From Acidimicrobiales bacterium (GTDB taxonomy: Bacteria; Actinomycetota; Acidimicrobiia; Acidimicrobiales; CADCSY01), in assembly GCA_035512495.1 (NCBI GenBank), contig DATKDW010000013.1, positions 1-47,875 on the forward strand: a stretch of 47,875 bases of DNA. The letters are read 5' to 3'. Of this stretch, positions 17,103-25,164 are shown in pieces. Numbering within the stretch: the stretch's first letter is position 1; every line of letters starts with the position of its first letter. A model generated the notes under the pieces. The model was not told where the DNA came from, did not search any database, and saw only the letters and a program-made list of their open reading frames with translations. The translations under genes and the position numbers were made by a program.

Positions 17103-18455
17103 TCAGTGCTCGCAGGCCGCCTCCACGGCGGTGGCCAGGCGTCGGGCGCCGTCCTCGGCGGCGGCCGCGGTGGGTGCCTCCACCATCACCCGCACCACCG
17201 GCTCGGTGCCGCTCGGGCGAATGAGCACCCGGCCGGGCTCGCCGAGCGCGGCCTCCACCGCTGCGATCTCACCGGCCACCGCCTCGGCCACGTCGGGCCG
17301 CCGGCGCGCGACGGCCACGTTCACGAGCACCTGGGGCAGGCGGGTCATGGCCCCGGCGGCGAGGTCGGCGAGCGTGCGCCCCGACCGCCGGACCAGGTCG
17401 AGGATCTGGAGGCCGGTGAGGGTCCCGTCGCCGGTGGTGGCGAGGTCCCGGAAGATGACGTGGCCCGACTGCTCGCCGCCGAGCGACCAGCCGCCCTCCT
17501 CGAGCGCCTCGAGCACGTGGCGGTCGCCCACCGCCGTCTCCACCACCTCGATGCCGGCGCGGGCCATGGCGAGGCGGAACCCCAGGTTGGTCATGACGGT
17601 GACGACGACCGTGCGACCGGCGAGCCGATCGCGCGCCGCGAGGTCGACGGCGCACATGGCGATCAGGTGGTCGCCGTCGACGAGGGCGCCGGTGTGGTCG
17701 ACGGCGACCACGCGGTCGGCGTCTCCATCGAAGGCGAGGCCGAGGTCGGCGCCGGCCGCCACCACGGCGGCCTGGAGCGCCTCGGGGTGGTTCGAGCCAC
17801 ACCCCTCGTTGATGTTGACGCCGTCGGGCTCGGCGGCGATCACCTCGACGCGCGCGCCGAGTTGGCCCACGGCCCGGGGCGCCACCGACGACGCCGCCCC
17901 GTTGGCGCAGTCGAGCACCACGTGGAGGCCGGCGAGGTCGCGCCCCTCGAGGCTGGCCACCAGCGACTCGAGGTAGCGGGCGGCCGCCGCCTCGCCCCCG
18001 TCGGTGACGGCGCCCACCTCCGCTCCCCGCCGCTCGCCGGTCGGGCCGGTCGGGCCGCCCTGGTCGAGGAAGCGGTCGAGCGCGGCCTCGAGCGCGGTCT
18101 GGGTGGCATCGTCGACCTTGCGGCCCCCGGGGACGAAGAGCTTCACGCCGTTGTCGGCGAAGGGGTTGTGCGACGCCGAGATCATCGCGCCCGCCACGCC
18201 CTCGGTGGCGGCCATCCAGGCCACGCCGGGGGTGGGCAGGACCCCGAGGCGCTCAACGTCGCAGCCCTCGGCGGTGAGCCCCGCCACCAGCGCGGCCTCG
18301 AGAAGCGGCCCCGAGCGGCGGGTGTCGCGCGCCACGAGGACGCGTCCTCCGCCCAGCACCGTGGCAGTGGCGCGGCCGAGCGCCAGGACGAGCTCAGGGG
18401 TGAGCTCGACGTTGGCGACGCCACGGATGCCGTCGGTGCCGAAGCGCAGCGTCAT
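17103..18455 (-). CDS. glmM: Phosphoglucosamine mutase
   Basis: Converts glucosamine-6-phosphate to glucosamine-1-phosphate for UDP-GlcNAc and peptidoglycan. The 450-residue protein starts MTLRFGTDGIRGVAN and has the phosphoserine loop ISASHNPFADNG, the Mg loop DGDADR and the phosphate-binding RPSGTEPVVRVMVEA. The ATG at 18455 matches the family start; the longer frame upstream enters rpsI. It sits 22 bases after rpsI and 60 bases before the giant GlmS-like gene, so the next-step and previous-step enzymes are adjacent. Confidence 0.97.
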   Translation of the reverse strand: MTLRFGTDGIRGVANVELTPELVLALGRATATVLGGGRVLVARDTRRSGPLLEAALVAGLTAEGCDVERLGVLPTPGVAWMAATEGVAGAMISASHNPFADNGVKLFVPGGRKVDDATQTALEAALDRFLDQGGPTGPTGERRGAEVGAVTDGGEAAAARYLESLVASLEGRDLAGLHVVLDCANGAASSVAPRAVGQLGARVEVIAAEPDGVNINEGCGSNHPEALQAAVVAAGADLGLAFDGDADRVVAVDHTGALVDGDHLIAMCAVDLAARDRLAGRTVVVTVMTNLGFRLAMARAGIEVVETAVGDRHVLEALEEGGWSLGGEQSGHVIFRDLATTGDGTLTGLQILDLVRRSGRTLADLAAGAMTRLPQVLVNVAVARRRPDVAEAVAGEIAAVEAALGEPGRVLIRPSGTEPVVRVMVEAPTAAAAEDGARRLATAVEAACEH

Positions 18456-18477
18456 GCCGGTGGCACCGGGGAGCGGA

Positions 18478-18867
18478 CTAGCGCTTGGAGTACTGCGGTG
18501 CCTTGCGGGCCTTCTTGAGCCCGTACTTCTTGGACTCCTTCTCACGGGAGTCGCGCGTGAGGAAGCCGGCTCGCTTGAGGGTGGTCCGCAGCTCGGGGTC
18601 GAGCTCGATCAGCGCTCGGGCGATGCCGAGGCGCAGGGCGCCTGCCTGGCCGGAGATGCCGCCACCGATGATCTTGCAGTCGACGTTGTACATCTCGTCG
18701 GTGGTGGTGAGGCGCAGCGGCTCGGTGATGATCATCTGGTGCGTCTCGGACGGGAAGTACTCCGCCAGCGACCGCTTGTTCACGGTGATGGTGCCCTCGC
18801 CGCCGTGGAGGCGGACTCGGGCGATGGCCTGCTTGCGGCGGCCGGTGGTCTGGGTGAGCGGCTTCAA
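18478..18867 (-). CDS. rpsI: Small-subunit ribosomal protein uS9
   Basis: Full-length at 129 residues, ending in the canonical [12 protein letters not shown] tail whose C-terminal residues contact the P-site t[15 protein letters not shown] near the start and [19 protein letters not shown] in the middle are the family motifs. It follows rplM by seven bases, the usual two-gene operon, and is itself followed by glmM. Confidence 0.98.
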   Translation of the reverse strand: MKPLTQTTGRRKQAIARVRLHGGEGTITVNKRSLAEYFPSETHQMIITEPLRLTTTDEMYNVDCKIIGGGISGQAGALRLGIARALIELDPELRTTLKRAGFLTRDSREKESKKYGLKKARKAPQYSKR

Positions 18868-18874
18868 CGCTTCC

Positions 18875-19333
18875 TCACTTCTCCGAGAGCTGGCGACGGG
18901 CGCCGGGCAGGTCGAGGGCGACGGGGCCCTGGGCCGCGTGCGGGTGGTCGGGGCCGGCGTAGACCTTGAGCTTGCTGATCATGGCCCGGCCGAGGCGGTT
19001 CTTCGGCAGCATGCCCTTGACGGCCTTGTGCACGGCGACCTGGGGCTTCTCGGCCATCATCCGGGTGTAGCTGGTCCGGCGGAGCCCGCCCGGGTAGCCG
19101 GAGTGGTGGTAAGCGAACTTCTTCGACGCCTTGTCGGAGGAGAGCACGACCTTGTCGGCGTTGACGATGATCACGTGGTCGCCGGTGTCGACGTGGGGGG
19201 CGAAGATCGGCTTGTGCTTGCCCCGGAGGATGCGGGCGACCTCGGTGGCCAGCCGGCCGAGGACCATGCCGTCGGCATCGACGACGTGCCACGCACGGGT
19301 GATGTCGGCTGGGGTGGGGGTGAACGTGCTCAC
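18875..19333 (-). CDS. rplM: Large-subunit ribosomal protein uL13
   Basis: 152 residues starting at the GTG at 19333, which has GAGGAAGG upstream at good spacing. [34 protein letters not shown] and [10 protein letters not shown] are the uL13 signatures. It is the first gene of rplM-rpsI and has a recognisable promoter (19429-19401). The reading frame stays open far upstream but there runs antisense to the dehydratase gene, so the longer start is rejected. Confidence 0.97.
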   Translation of the reverse strand: MSTFTPTPADITRAWHVVDADGMVLGRLATEVARILRGKHKPIFAPHVDTGDHVIIVNADKVVLSSDKASKKFAYHHSGYPGGLRRTSYTRMMAEKPQVAVHKAVKGMLPKNRLGRAMISKLKVYAGPDHPHAAQGPVALDLPGARRQLSEK

Positions 19334-19400
19334 GAGACCTTCCTCACTGCACCGGTGCTGCGGCCCGACGGGGCGCGCCCGGCTGACGGGACGGTCGGTC

Positions 19401-19429
19401 ATCCTACGGGCCGGGTCCCCGCCCCACAA
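19401..19429 (-). promoter_or_regulatory. rplM-rpsI promoter
   Basis: On the minus strand TTGTGG (19429-19424) and TAGGAT (19406-19401) are separated by 17 bases. The predicted start near 19394 gives a leader of about 60 bases before rplM. Confidence 0.65.
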
Positions 19430-19476
19430 ACCGGGCGCGACGGGCCCTCCCGCCGACCCGGCGGAGGAGCCGCCGG

Positions 19477-19482
19477 TAGCCT
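19477..19482 (+). promoter_or_regulatory. -10 box of the threonine dehydratase gene
   Basis: TAGCCT fits the actinobacterial TAnnnT -10 box and ends ten bases before the GTG start at 19493, so the mRNA is probably leaderless. No convincing -35 box is seen. Confidence 0.5.
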
Positions 19483-19492
19483 CGCACACGAC

Positions 19493-20695
19493 GTGATCAC
19501 CTTCGAGGACCTTCGCGACGCCCACCAGCGGGTGCGGTCGGTGATCCGGCCGACACCCGTGGTGCGCGCCCACTCGCTGTCCAGGGTGGCCGGGCGCGAG
19601 CTCCTGCTCAAGCCCGAGCACCTGCAGCGAACCGGGTCCTACAAGGTGCGCGGCGCTCACAACCTGGTGTCGCGCCTCGACCCGGCCACCGTGCCCGGGG
19701 TGGTCGCTGCGTCCGCCGGCAACCACGGCCAGGGCGTGGCGCTCGCCGCGTCCGTGAGCGGGATCCCGGCCACGATCTTCATGCCCACCGGGGCCGCCCT
19801 GCCGAAGGTCGACGCCGTCCGCGGCTACGGCGCCGAGGTGCGATTCGCCGGGCACACCGTCGACGACGCCCTCGAGGCGGCGCTCGCCCACGCCTCCGAG
19901 ACCGGCGCCACCCTCGTGCCCCCCTTCGACCACCCCCTGGTGATCGCCGGCCAGGGCACCGTCGGCATGGAGGTCGCCGAAGAAGCCCCCAACGCCGAGG
20001 TGGTGGTGGTCCCCGTCGGCGGGGGCGGGCTGATCTCGGGGATGGCGGTCGCCCTCGCCCACCTCCGACCGGGGGTGCGGGTGATCGGCGTGGAGGCCGT
20101 CGGCGCGGCGTCGATGCGCGCCTCGCTCGACGCCGGCCGCTGCGTCACCCTGCCCGCGGTGCGCACCATGGCCGACGGCATCGCCCTCCGTTGCCCGAGC
20201 CCGCTGACGTTTGCCCACGTGCGTGCCTACGTCGACGACGTGGTCACGGTCACCGAGGAGCAGATCAGCCAGGCGCTGGTCCTGCTGCTCGAGCGGGCCA
20301 AGGCCGTGGTGGAGCCGGCCGGCGCCGTCTCCCTCGCCGCCGTCCTCGCCGGGCTCGTTCCCGGCACCGGTCCGGTCGTGGCCGTCCTCTCGGGTGGCAA
20401 CGTCGACCCGCTGCTCCTCGTGAAGCTCATCGACCACGGGCTCTCGTCGGCCGGGCGCTACCTCATGTTGCGCATCGTCCTCGGCGACCGCCCGGGCTCC
20501 CTCGCCGCCCTCACACAGCGGGTGGCCGACCTCGAGCTCAACGTGCTCTCGGTGGAGCACCACCGCACCGGGGCAGACCTCGGTGTCGACGAGGTGGAGG
20601 TCCTCCTGACCCTCGAGACCCGTGGGCCGGTCCACCGCGACGACGTGGTGGCCGCCCTCGTCGCCGACGGCCTCCGGGTCGACGTGGTCGGCTGA
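19493..20695 (+). CDS. ilvA: Threonine ammonia-lyase (dehydratase) with C-terminal ACT domain
   Basis: PLP enzyme that deaminates threonine to 2-oxobutanoate, feeding isoleucine synthesis or threonine breakdown. The 400-residue protein has the PLP lysine at Lys51 in GSYKVRGAHN, the SAGNHGQGVA motif and the phosphate-binding VGGGGLISG. From about residue 325 a single ACT domain follows (YLMLRIVLGDRPGSLAALT), so allosteric control by an amino acid is likely. This short form with one ACT domain is shared by catabolic and biosynthetic enzymes, so the symbol is a convenience. It starts with GTG, runs divergently from rplM, and its stop codon lies in a tandem repeat. Confidence 0.9.
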   Translation: MITFEDLRDAHQRVRSVIRPTPVVRAHSLSRVAGRELLLKPEHLQRTGSYKVRGAHNLVSRLDPATVPGVVAASAGNHGQGVALAASVSGIPATIFMPTGAALPKVDAVRGYGAEVRFAGHTVDDALEAALAHASETGATLVPPFDHPLVIAGQGTVGMEVAEEAPNAEVVVVPVGGGGLISGMAVALAHLRPGVRVIGVEAVGAASMRASLDAGRCVTLPAVRTMADGIALRCPSPLTFAHVRAYVDDVVTVTEEQISQALVLLLERAKAVVEPAGAVSLAAVLAGLVPGTGPVVAVLSGGNVDPLLLVKLIDHGLSSAGRYLMLRIVLGDRPGSLAALTQRVADLELNVLSVEHHRTGADLGVDEVEVLLTLETRGPVHRDDVVAALVADGLRVDVVG

Positions 20696-20729
20696 GCGAG
20701 GCGAGGCGGAGCGAGGCGAGGCGGAGCGG
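20694..20729. repeat. 15-base tandem repeat at the ilvA stop
   Basis: The unit GAGCGAGGCGAGGCG occurs twice and then starts a third time. It begins inside the stop codon of the dehydratase gene. It has no hairpin symmetry and is purine-rich on the plus strand; a role in termination is not evident. Confidence 0.8.
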
Positions 20730-20809
20730 CATCCTCAACCGCTACTGACCCCCTCGCGGTCGCGCCGCTCCCTCGCCCACACCGGCCTCGACGGGAATCT
20801 GTTCGCCCC

Positions 20810-20827
20810 GTTCCACGTTGCACCGAA
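20810..20827 (+). repeat. 18-base repeat, copy 1
   Basis: GTTCCACGTTGCACCGAA, here flanked as CCGTTC...GAACGG (20808-20830), so this copy is itself an interrupted palindrome with 6-base arms. It lies between the dehydratase gene and the SnoaL-like gene, 52 bases before copy 2. Confidence 0.9.
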
Positions 20828-20861
20828 CGGCCTGAGCGAGACAGGGCAGTGGATCCGCCAT

Positions 20862-20879
20862 GTTCCACGTTGCACCGAA
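20862..20879 (+). repeat. 18-base repeat, copy 2
   Basis: Identical 18-base core to copy 1 in the same orientation. It shares the following AGG with copy 3 rather than the palindromic flank of copy 1. It is 41 bases before the -35 box of the SnoaL-like gene. Confidence 0.9.
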
Positions 20880-20919
20880 AGGGCTCGACCGGGCACCACG
20901 CCAGACGGCAGGTTCCCCC

Positions 20920-20948
20920 TTGTGCGACGATGACGAGCGGCGCACAAT
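20920..20948 (+). promoter_or_regulatory. Promoter of the SnoaL-like gene, within an inverted repeat
   Basis: TTGTGC (20920-20925), 17 bases, then CACAAT (20943-20948) resemble a vegetative promoter. The same bases form an inverted repeat, TTGTGCG (20920-20926) and CGCACAA (20941-20947), with a 14-base spacer, which could be a regulator site covering both boxes. The predicted start falls at the beginning of the 20952-20977 palindrome. Confidence 0.55.
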
Positions 20949-20951
20949 CCC

Positions 20952-20977
20952 CTGACGGGCCCGCGCGGGCCCGTCAG
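20952..20977 (+). promoter_or_regulatory. 26-base perfect palindrome in the leader of the SnoaL-like gene
   Basis: CTGACGGGCCCGC (20952-20964) is followed directly by its exact reverse complement (20965-20977). Flanking C and G tracts extend the stem with one bulge. The ribosome binding site AGGGGGG (20978-20984) begins at the 3' foot of the stem, six bases before the GTG. It may be a leader hairpin, an attenuator or an operator. Confidence 0.75.
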
Positions 20978-20990
20978 AGGGGGGTTTCAC

Positions 20991-21341
20991 GTGTCCAACA
21001 TCGACACCGTCCAAGCCGGCTTCAAGGAGATCGCCGACCGCGGCATGGGAGCCATGCTCGACATGCCGCACACCGACGACTTCGCTGTCCACGTGCCGAC
21101 GCTCGCCATCGATGCGCAGGGCGAGGACGAGGTCCGCACCAAGTTCATCGACCTCGTCGAACAGGTCCACATGCGCTCCGAGCTGATCGACGCGCTCGCC
21201 GAGGGACCCTTCGTGACCTGCACGCTCCGGGTGGAGTCCGACCTTCGACCCGAGCCCACCACGGCCGTCCAGGTGATCCGCTTCGACGAGGAGGGCCGGG
21301 CGGCCGAGCTCTGGGCCATCAGCCCCCCGCTCCCCGCCTGA
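20991..21341 (+). CDS. SnoaL-like / NTF2-fold protein
   Basis: A 116-residue cytoplasmic protein with the layout of small SnoaL-like (NTF2-fold) proteins: an N-terminal helix (TVQAGFKEIADRG), a HVP strand after a charged loop, a second helix (VRTKFIDLVEQVHM), and the family ending VIRFDEEGRAAELWAI. No catalytic residues can be assigned, so it may be an enzyme, a polyketide-cyclase-like protein or a binding protein. The GTG start has AGGGGGG six bases upstream. It stands alone on the plus strand, with two copies of an 18-base repeat before it and one inverted copy after it, which suggests an accessory unit. Confidence 0.75.
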   Translation: MSNIDTVQAGFKEIADRGMGAMLDMPHTDDFAVHVPTLAIDAQGEDEVRTKFIDLVEQVHMRSELIDALAEGPFVTCTLRVESDLRPEPTTAVQVIRFDEEGRAAELWAISPPLPA

Positions 21342-21393
21342 GGCCGCCCAGGACCCGTCGGCGACAACAGCGCGGTCCGCTCCGGCACCACCT

Positions 21394-21411
21394 TTCGGTG
21401 CAACGTGGAAC
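21394..21411 (-). repeat. 18-base repeat, copy 3 (inverted)
   Basis: TTCGGTGCAACGTGGAAC is the exact reverse complement of copies 1 and 2. It lies 52 bases after the SnoaL-like stop, so the gene is bracketed by the repeat in opposite orientations. It shares 21 bases with each of the other two copies, extended on different sides. Confidence 0.9.
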
Positions 21412-21480
21412 GGGATGGACCCAACGCCTGATCAGCGCATCGCGGTGGACGCCACGGCTACGACCCGGGACGCCCGCGGG

Positions 21481-22257
21481 TCAGGTCACGGGAGGCCCCT
21501 GGGCGTCGCCCTGCAACCGGCGGGCGCCCCAGGCGGTCGCCGCCACCGCCACGACGAGGGCGGCGAGGTCGTAGACGACGGCCGCGGCCCGGGTCCCCAC
21601 GCCGCCGCCGGCGGCGATGAAGAGCTCCTCGCCGACGAGGTTGGCCACCAGCCGCAGTGCCACGAGGAAGGCGAAGGCGGCGGCGATCACCGTGGCCACC
21701 GTGATCACCATCCTCGGGAGGCCATCGTCGGTGGGGTCACGCCCGGGGTCGCCGGGCGTGCACGCGAGGTGGATGGCCAGCGGCACCAGCAGCAGCAGCG
21801 GAACGGACAGGCCCCTCGTGCCGAGCTGGACACGCTCGAAGAAGCCGAACTCGAAGGGGAACCCGCCCCCGCGGACCCCGAGGACGCCACCGGCGTTGCT
21901 GGCCATGGCGAGGAGCACCGCCACCAGGGCGAGGCCCCCGGCGACCACGAGGGCGGCCGAGACCAGGTGAGCCGGCGGCGTCGCCGCCAGCCTCGAGAAG
22001 CCGCGTGGCGATGAGGCTCCTCCAGTCGGCGCGGCCGGCGCGCCCGGCGGGGGCCAGGCCCCGTGCCCGGCGACGGCGGATCCCCCGGCCGGGGAGGGAG
22101 GCCAGCCGGCGTCGGGAGGCCGACCAACACCTGGAGGCGGGCCAGCTGGGGGAGGCGACCCGGCGCCGGGAGGCGAGCCGGCGCCGGGAGGCGGGACCTG
22201 CCCGTAGCCCGGGTACTCGGACGGGTCACCCGGTGACGCGGGAGGCTGGTCGCTCAT
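21481..22257 (-). CDS. Proline-rich membrane protein of unknown function
   Basis: 258 residues starting at the ATG at 22257 (MSDQPPASPGDPSEYPGY). Residues 1-95 are a disordered Pro/Gly tail with repeats such as PPPGAG-SPPGAG-SPPPAG. Four hydrophobic helices follow at about 98-119, 140-156, 173-195 and 212-233. I recognise no enzyme family. Pro-rich cytosolic tails of this kind are common on small actinobacterial membrane proteins. It follows truA by 44 bases and may be read from the same transcript. Its stop is convergent with the SnoaL-like unit; a weak stem, GACCCG (21462-21467) with CGGGTC (21477-21482), lies at the end. Confidence 0.78.
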   Translation of the reverse strand: MSDQPPASPGDPSEYPGYGQVPPPGAGSPPGAGSPPPAGPPPGVGRPPDAGWPPSPAGGSAVAGHGAWPPPGAPAAPTGGASSPRGFSRLAATPPAHLVSAALVVAGGLALVAVLLAMASNAGGVLGVRGGGFPFEFGFFERVQLGTRGLSVPLLLLVPLAIHLACTPGDPGRDPTDDGLPRMVITVATVIAAAFAFLVALRLVANLVGEELFIAAGGGVGTRAAAVVYDLAALVVAVAATAWGARRLQGDAQGPPVT

Positions 22258-22301
22258 GACGAACAGCCTCGCACGCCGCTCCCGCCAGGGGAACGAACGC
22301 C

Positions 22302-23126
22302 TCAGATCGCCGGCCCGTCCGGGTAGGAGACGTGCCAGAGGCACAGGCCGTGCGGCGGCGCCAGCTCGCCGGCCCGACTGCGGTCCCGAGCATCGAGGAT
22401 GCCGCGCACGTCGCCCGCCCGCTTCCGACCGAAACCGACCTCCACGAGGGTGCCGACCACGGCGCGGACCATCTGCTGGCAGAACGACGAGGCCGAGATC
22501 TCGAAGCGGAGGACCCCCTCGCCGAGGTCCAGCCAGCGGGCGTCGGTGACCCGGCGCACCAGCGACGGCGGCTCGACCTCGGCCCCTACCCTCGGACGCC
22601 GGCAGAACGAAGCGAAGTCGTGCTCACCGATGAGGGGATCGCAACCGAGCCGCATCGAGGCGAGGTCGAGCGGGGCGGCGACGTGCCAGGCGGTGCCGAC
22701 CAGGAAGGGATCGGGCACCGGTCGGTTCACGACGGTGTACCGGTAGTGGCGCGCCGTGGCCGAGTGGCGGGCGTCGAAGCCGGCTGGAGCCACGTCCGCT
22801 TCGCGCACCACGATCCGGGGGGCGCACAGCTTGTTCACGGACCGCTGGAGGGCGACGAGGTCGAGGCCCTCGGCGGAGGCGTCGAAGGTGACGACCTGGC
22901 CCCACCCGTGGACACCGGCATCGGTGCGACCGGCGCAGGTGATGGTGACGGGGTGGCGCAGCACCCGCTCGATGGCCGCCACCAGCGTGCCGCCGACGGT
23001 GGTGACCCCGGGGTTGACGGCAAAGCCGGAGAAGCCCCGCCCGTCGTAGGCCACCAGCAGCCGGACGCGGACCGACGGGCCCGTGGGGCCCGTCGGTGCG
23101 GTTCCTTCGTCCTCGAAGAGGGTCAA
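22302..23126 (-). CDS. truA: tRNA pseudouridine(38-40) synthase TruA
   Basis: Makes pseudouridine in the tRNA anticodon arm. The 274-residue protein has VRLLVAYDGRGFSGF, the catalytic Asp69 in AGRTDAGVHG, RHYRYTVVNRP and the C-terminal SFCQQMVRAVVGTLVEVG. The start is uncertain: the only non-CTG start in frame before the first conserved strand is the TTG at 23126, giving an extra 20-residue N-terminus that is partly encoded by a 12-base-pair hairpin (23071-23097). It follows rplQ by 50 bases at the end of the alpha operon, the normal actinobacterial position. Confidence 0.93.
   Translation of the reverse strand: MTLFEDEGTAPTGPTGPSVRVRLLVAYDGRGFSGFAVNPGVTTVGGTLVAAIERVLRHPVTITCAGRTDAGVHGWGQVVTFDASAEGLDLVALQRSVNKLCAPRIVVREADVAPAGFDARHSATARHYRYTVVNRPVPDPFLVGTAWHVAAPLDLASMRLGCDPLIGEHDFASFCRRPRVGAEVEPPSLVRRVTDARWLDLGEGVLRFEISASSFCQQMVRAVVGTLVEVGFGRKRAGDVRGILDARDRSRAGELAPPHGLCLWHVSYPDGPAI
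23071..23097. repeat. 12-bp hairpin in the truA start region
   Basis: ACCGACGGGCCC (23071-23082), loop GTG, then the exact complement GGGCCCGTCGGT (23086-23097). It lies 80 bases after the rplQ stop and inside the first codons of truA. It could be a partial terminator of the alpha operon. Its stem shares GACGGGCCC/GGGCCCGTC with the palindrome at 20952-20977. Confidence 0.7.
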
Positions 23127-23176
23127 CGGTCGTCCGTCGGCGGGCCTCGGCCGAAGCCGGGCCGCGGCCGGGTCGA

Positions 23177-23539
23177 TCAGACGAACTCGATGCGAGCCAT
23201 CGGCGCGTTGTCGCCGTGGCGCGGGCCGAGCTTGAGGATGCGGGTGTAGCCGCCGTTGCGGTGCTCGTAGCGCGGCGCGATCTCCTCGAAGAGCTTGGTG
23301 GTCATCTCCTTGTCACCCAGGAACGAGACGACCTGGCGGTGCTGGTGCAACCCGCCCTTCTTGGCCTTGGTCACCAGCTTCTCGGCCACCGGGCGCAGCG
23401 CCTTGGCCTTGGCCTCCGTGGTGACGATGCCCTCGGCCGCGATCAACGACGCGGTGAGGTTGGCGAACATCGACCTCTGGTGGGCAGCGGAGCCGCCGAA
23501 GCGGCGGCCCTTGGTCGGGGTACCGGGCTTGCCAGCCAT
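23177..23539 (-). CDS. rplQ: Large-subunit ribosomal protein bL17
   Basis: 120 residues, within the family range. The N-terminal [22 protein letters not shown] is the bL17 signature, and the C-terminus [12 protein letters not shown] is typical. The ATG at 23539 follows the rpoA stop with two bases between. It is the last ribosomal gene of the alpha operon. The protein lies on the 50S surface near the exit tunnel. Confidence 0.98.
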   Translation of the reverse strand: MAGKPGTPTKGRRFGGSAAHQRSMFANLTASLIAAEGIVTTEAKAKALRPVAEKLVTKAKKGGLHQHRQVVSFLGDKEMTTKLFEEIAPRYEHRNGGYTRILKLGPRHGDNAPMARIEFV

Positions 23540-23541
23540 TG

Positions 23542-24480
23542 CTACTCCTTGGTGCGCAGCGACAGGCCGCGCTCGTCGAGCTTCTGGACGACCTCGTCCA
23601 GCGACTTCTGGCCGAAGTTGGTGATGGCGAGCAGGTCGTCCTCGGTCTTGTCGAGCAGCTCGCCAACGGTGTTGACCTGGGCCCGCTTGAGGCAGTTGCG
23701 GGGACGCTCCGACAGGTCGAGGTCCTCGATCGGGAGCTCGAGGTCGGGCGAGCCCGAGACGGCGGTGCCGACCTCGCCGAGCTCGAGGCCCTGGGGGTCA
23801 TCGCTCATGTTGGCGACCAGCTCCACCAGCGAGGTGAGGGTGGCGCCGGCAGAGGCGAGAGCCTCGCGGGGCGTGATGGAGCCATCGGTCTCGATGTCGA
23901 GCTTGAGGCGGTCGAAGTTGGTGGCCTGCTCGACGCGGGTGGGCTCCACGTCGAAGGTGACCCGGCGGACCGGGGAGAAGATCGAGTCGATTGGGATGAC
24001 GCCGATCGTCTCGCTCTTCTTGTTCCGCTCGGCCGAGGTGTAGCCCCGGCCGCGCTCGACGGTGATGTCGACCGCCAGGCGGGCCTTGTCGTTGAGCGAC
24101 GCCAGGTGGAGGTCGCCGTTGAGGATCTCGACGTCGGCGGTCGTGGCGATGTCGGCGGCGGTGACCTCGGCAGGTCCCTTCACGTCGAGGCGCAGGGTCA
24201 CGGGCTCGTCGCTCTCACACGTGATGACGAGGTCCTTGAGGTTCAAGATGATGTCGGTGACATCCTCGGTGACGCCGGCGATGGTGGCGAACTCGTGGAG
24301 CGAATCGTCGAAGCGGACCTGGGTCACGGCGGCGCCGGGGATCGAGGACAGCAGCGTGCGGCGGAGCGAGTTGCCCAGCGTGTGGCCGAAGCCGGGCTCG
24401 AGCGGGCTGATGGCGAACCGCTGGCGGTTCCCCTCGGCCTCGCTCAGCGGCTCGACGGTCGGGCGCTGGATGACGAGCAT
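23542..24480 (-). CDS. rpoA: RNA polymerase alpha subunit
   Basis: 312 residues. The N-terminal assembly domain shows [29 protein letters not shown] and later [10 protein letters not shown] linker near residue 230 leads to the C-terminal DNA-binding domain with [21 protein letters not shown] and [14 protein letters not shown], the helices that bind UP elements and activators. It is encoded with rpsD, rpsK and rpsM as in most bacteria. No truncation or unusual residue was noted. Confidence 0.98.
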   Translation of the reverse strand: MLVIQRPTVEPLSEAEGNRQRFAISPLEPGFGHTLGNSLRRTLLSSIPGAAVTQVRFDDSLHEFATIAGVTEDVTDIILNLKDLVITCESDEPVTLRLDVKGPAEVTAADIATTADVEILNGDLHLASLNDKARLAVDITVERGRGYTSAERNKKSETIGVIPIDSIFSPVRRVTFDVEPTRVEQATNFDRLKLDIETDGSITPREALASAGATLTSLVELVANMSDDPQGLELGEVGTAVSGSPDLELPIEDLDLSERPRNCLKRAQVNTVGELLDKTEDDLLAITNFGQKSLDEVVQKLDERGLSLRTKE

Positions 24481-24533
24481 GTGCGGCTTCCTTCGCGGTT
24501 CTCGGCGGGTGCTGCGGTCGGGAGGGCCGAGCG

Positions 24534-25163
24534 CTACTTGGAGTAGAGCTCGACGATGAGCTGTTCACGCACGGGCACGTCGATGTGCTCGCGCATCGGG
24601 AGGTCACGCACCGTCACCTGGGCACCTTCGCCACCGGTCTCGAGCCACGGCGGGGTGGACCGGTCGATGGTCTCGATGTTGTGACGGATCACGATCATGG
24701 CCTTTGCCTTGTCGGCGAGCTCGATGACCTCGCCCTTGCGGACCTGGTAGCTCGGGATGGTGACCCGACGACCGTTGACCTTGATGTGACCGTGGCGGAC
24801 GAGCTGACGGGCCTGCGAGCGGCTGGAGCCCCAGCCGGCGCGGTAGGCGACGTTGTCGAGGCGGAGCTCGAGCATGCGCAGCAGGTTCTCGCCGGTGACG
24901 CCCTTCTGGCGGTTCGCCTCCTGGTACAGGTTGCGGAACTGCTTCTCCATGAGGCCGTAGATGCGACGGGCCTTCTGCTTCTCACGGAGCTGGACGAGGT
25001 ACTCGGAGTCCTTGCGGCGGAGCTGCGTCCGGCCGTGGTCGCCGGGCGGGTACGGGCGCCGCTCGATCGGGCACTTCATGGTGTCGCACTTGGCGCCCTT
25101 GAGGAACAGCTTCATCTTCTCCCGCCGGCAGAGACGGCAGACGGGACCGGTGTATCGCGCCAT
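24534..25163 (-). CDS. rpsD: Small-subunit ribosomal protein uS4 (zinc-binding form)
   Basis: 209 residues. Unlike many actinobacterial copies it keeps a complete zinc site near the N-terminus: Cys9, Cys12, Cys26 and Cys31 (CRLC and CDTMKC). The S4 RNA-binding domain follows, with [11 protein letters not shown] and [18 protein letters not shown]. uS4 is a primary 16S rRNA binder and the alpha-operon autoregulator in Escherichia coli; no such site was identified here. It starts one base after the rpsK stop. Confidence 0.98.
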   Translation of the reverse strand: MARYTGPVCRLCRREKMKLFLKGAKCDTMKCPIERRPYPPGDHGRTQLRRKDSEYLVQLREKQKARRIYGLMEKQFRNLYQEANRQKGVTGENLLRMLELRLDNVAYRAGWGSSRSQARQLVRHGHIKVNGRRVTIPSYQVRKGEVIELADKAKAMIVIRHNIETIDRSTPPWLETGGEGAQVTVRDLPMREHIDVPVREQLIVELYSK

Positions 25164-25164
25164 G

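Noticed and set aside
18875-20635. A 586-codon extension of the rplM frame antisense to the dehydratase gene
   Set aside because: The conserved uL13 start, its ribosome binding site and a promoter all lie at 19333-19429. The upstream part is antisense to a clear PLP enzyme.
20696-20990. Search for a tRNA, CRISPR array or small RNA gene in the only gene-free stretch of about 300 bases
   Set aside because: No cloverleaf or regularly spaced repeat array is seen. The stretch holds the tandem repeat, two 18-base repeats, a promoter and a palindrome, which are listed separately.
20808-21413. Calling the repeat-flanked SnoaL-like segment an insertion sequence or miniature transposon
   Set aside because: No transposase, no target-site duplication and no long terminal inverted repeats are visible; two repeats lie on one side and one on the other. 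I report the repeats as such.
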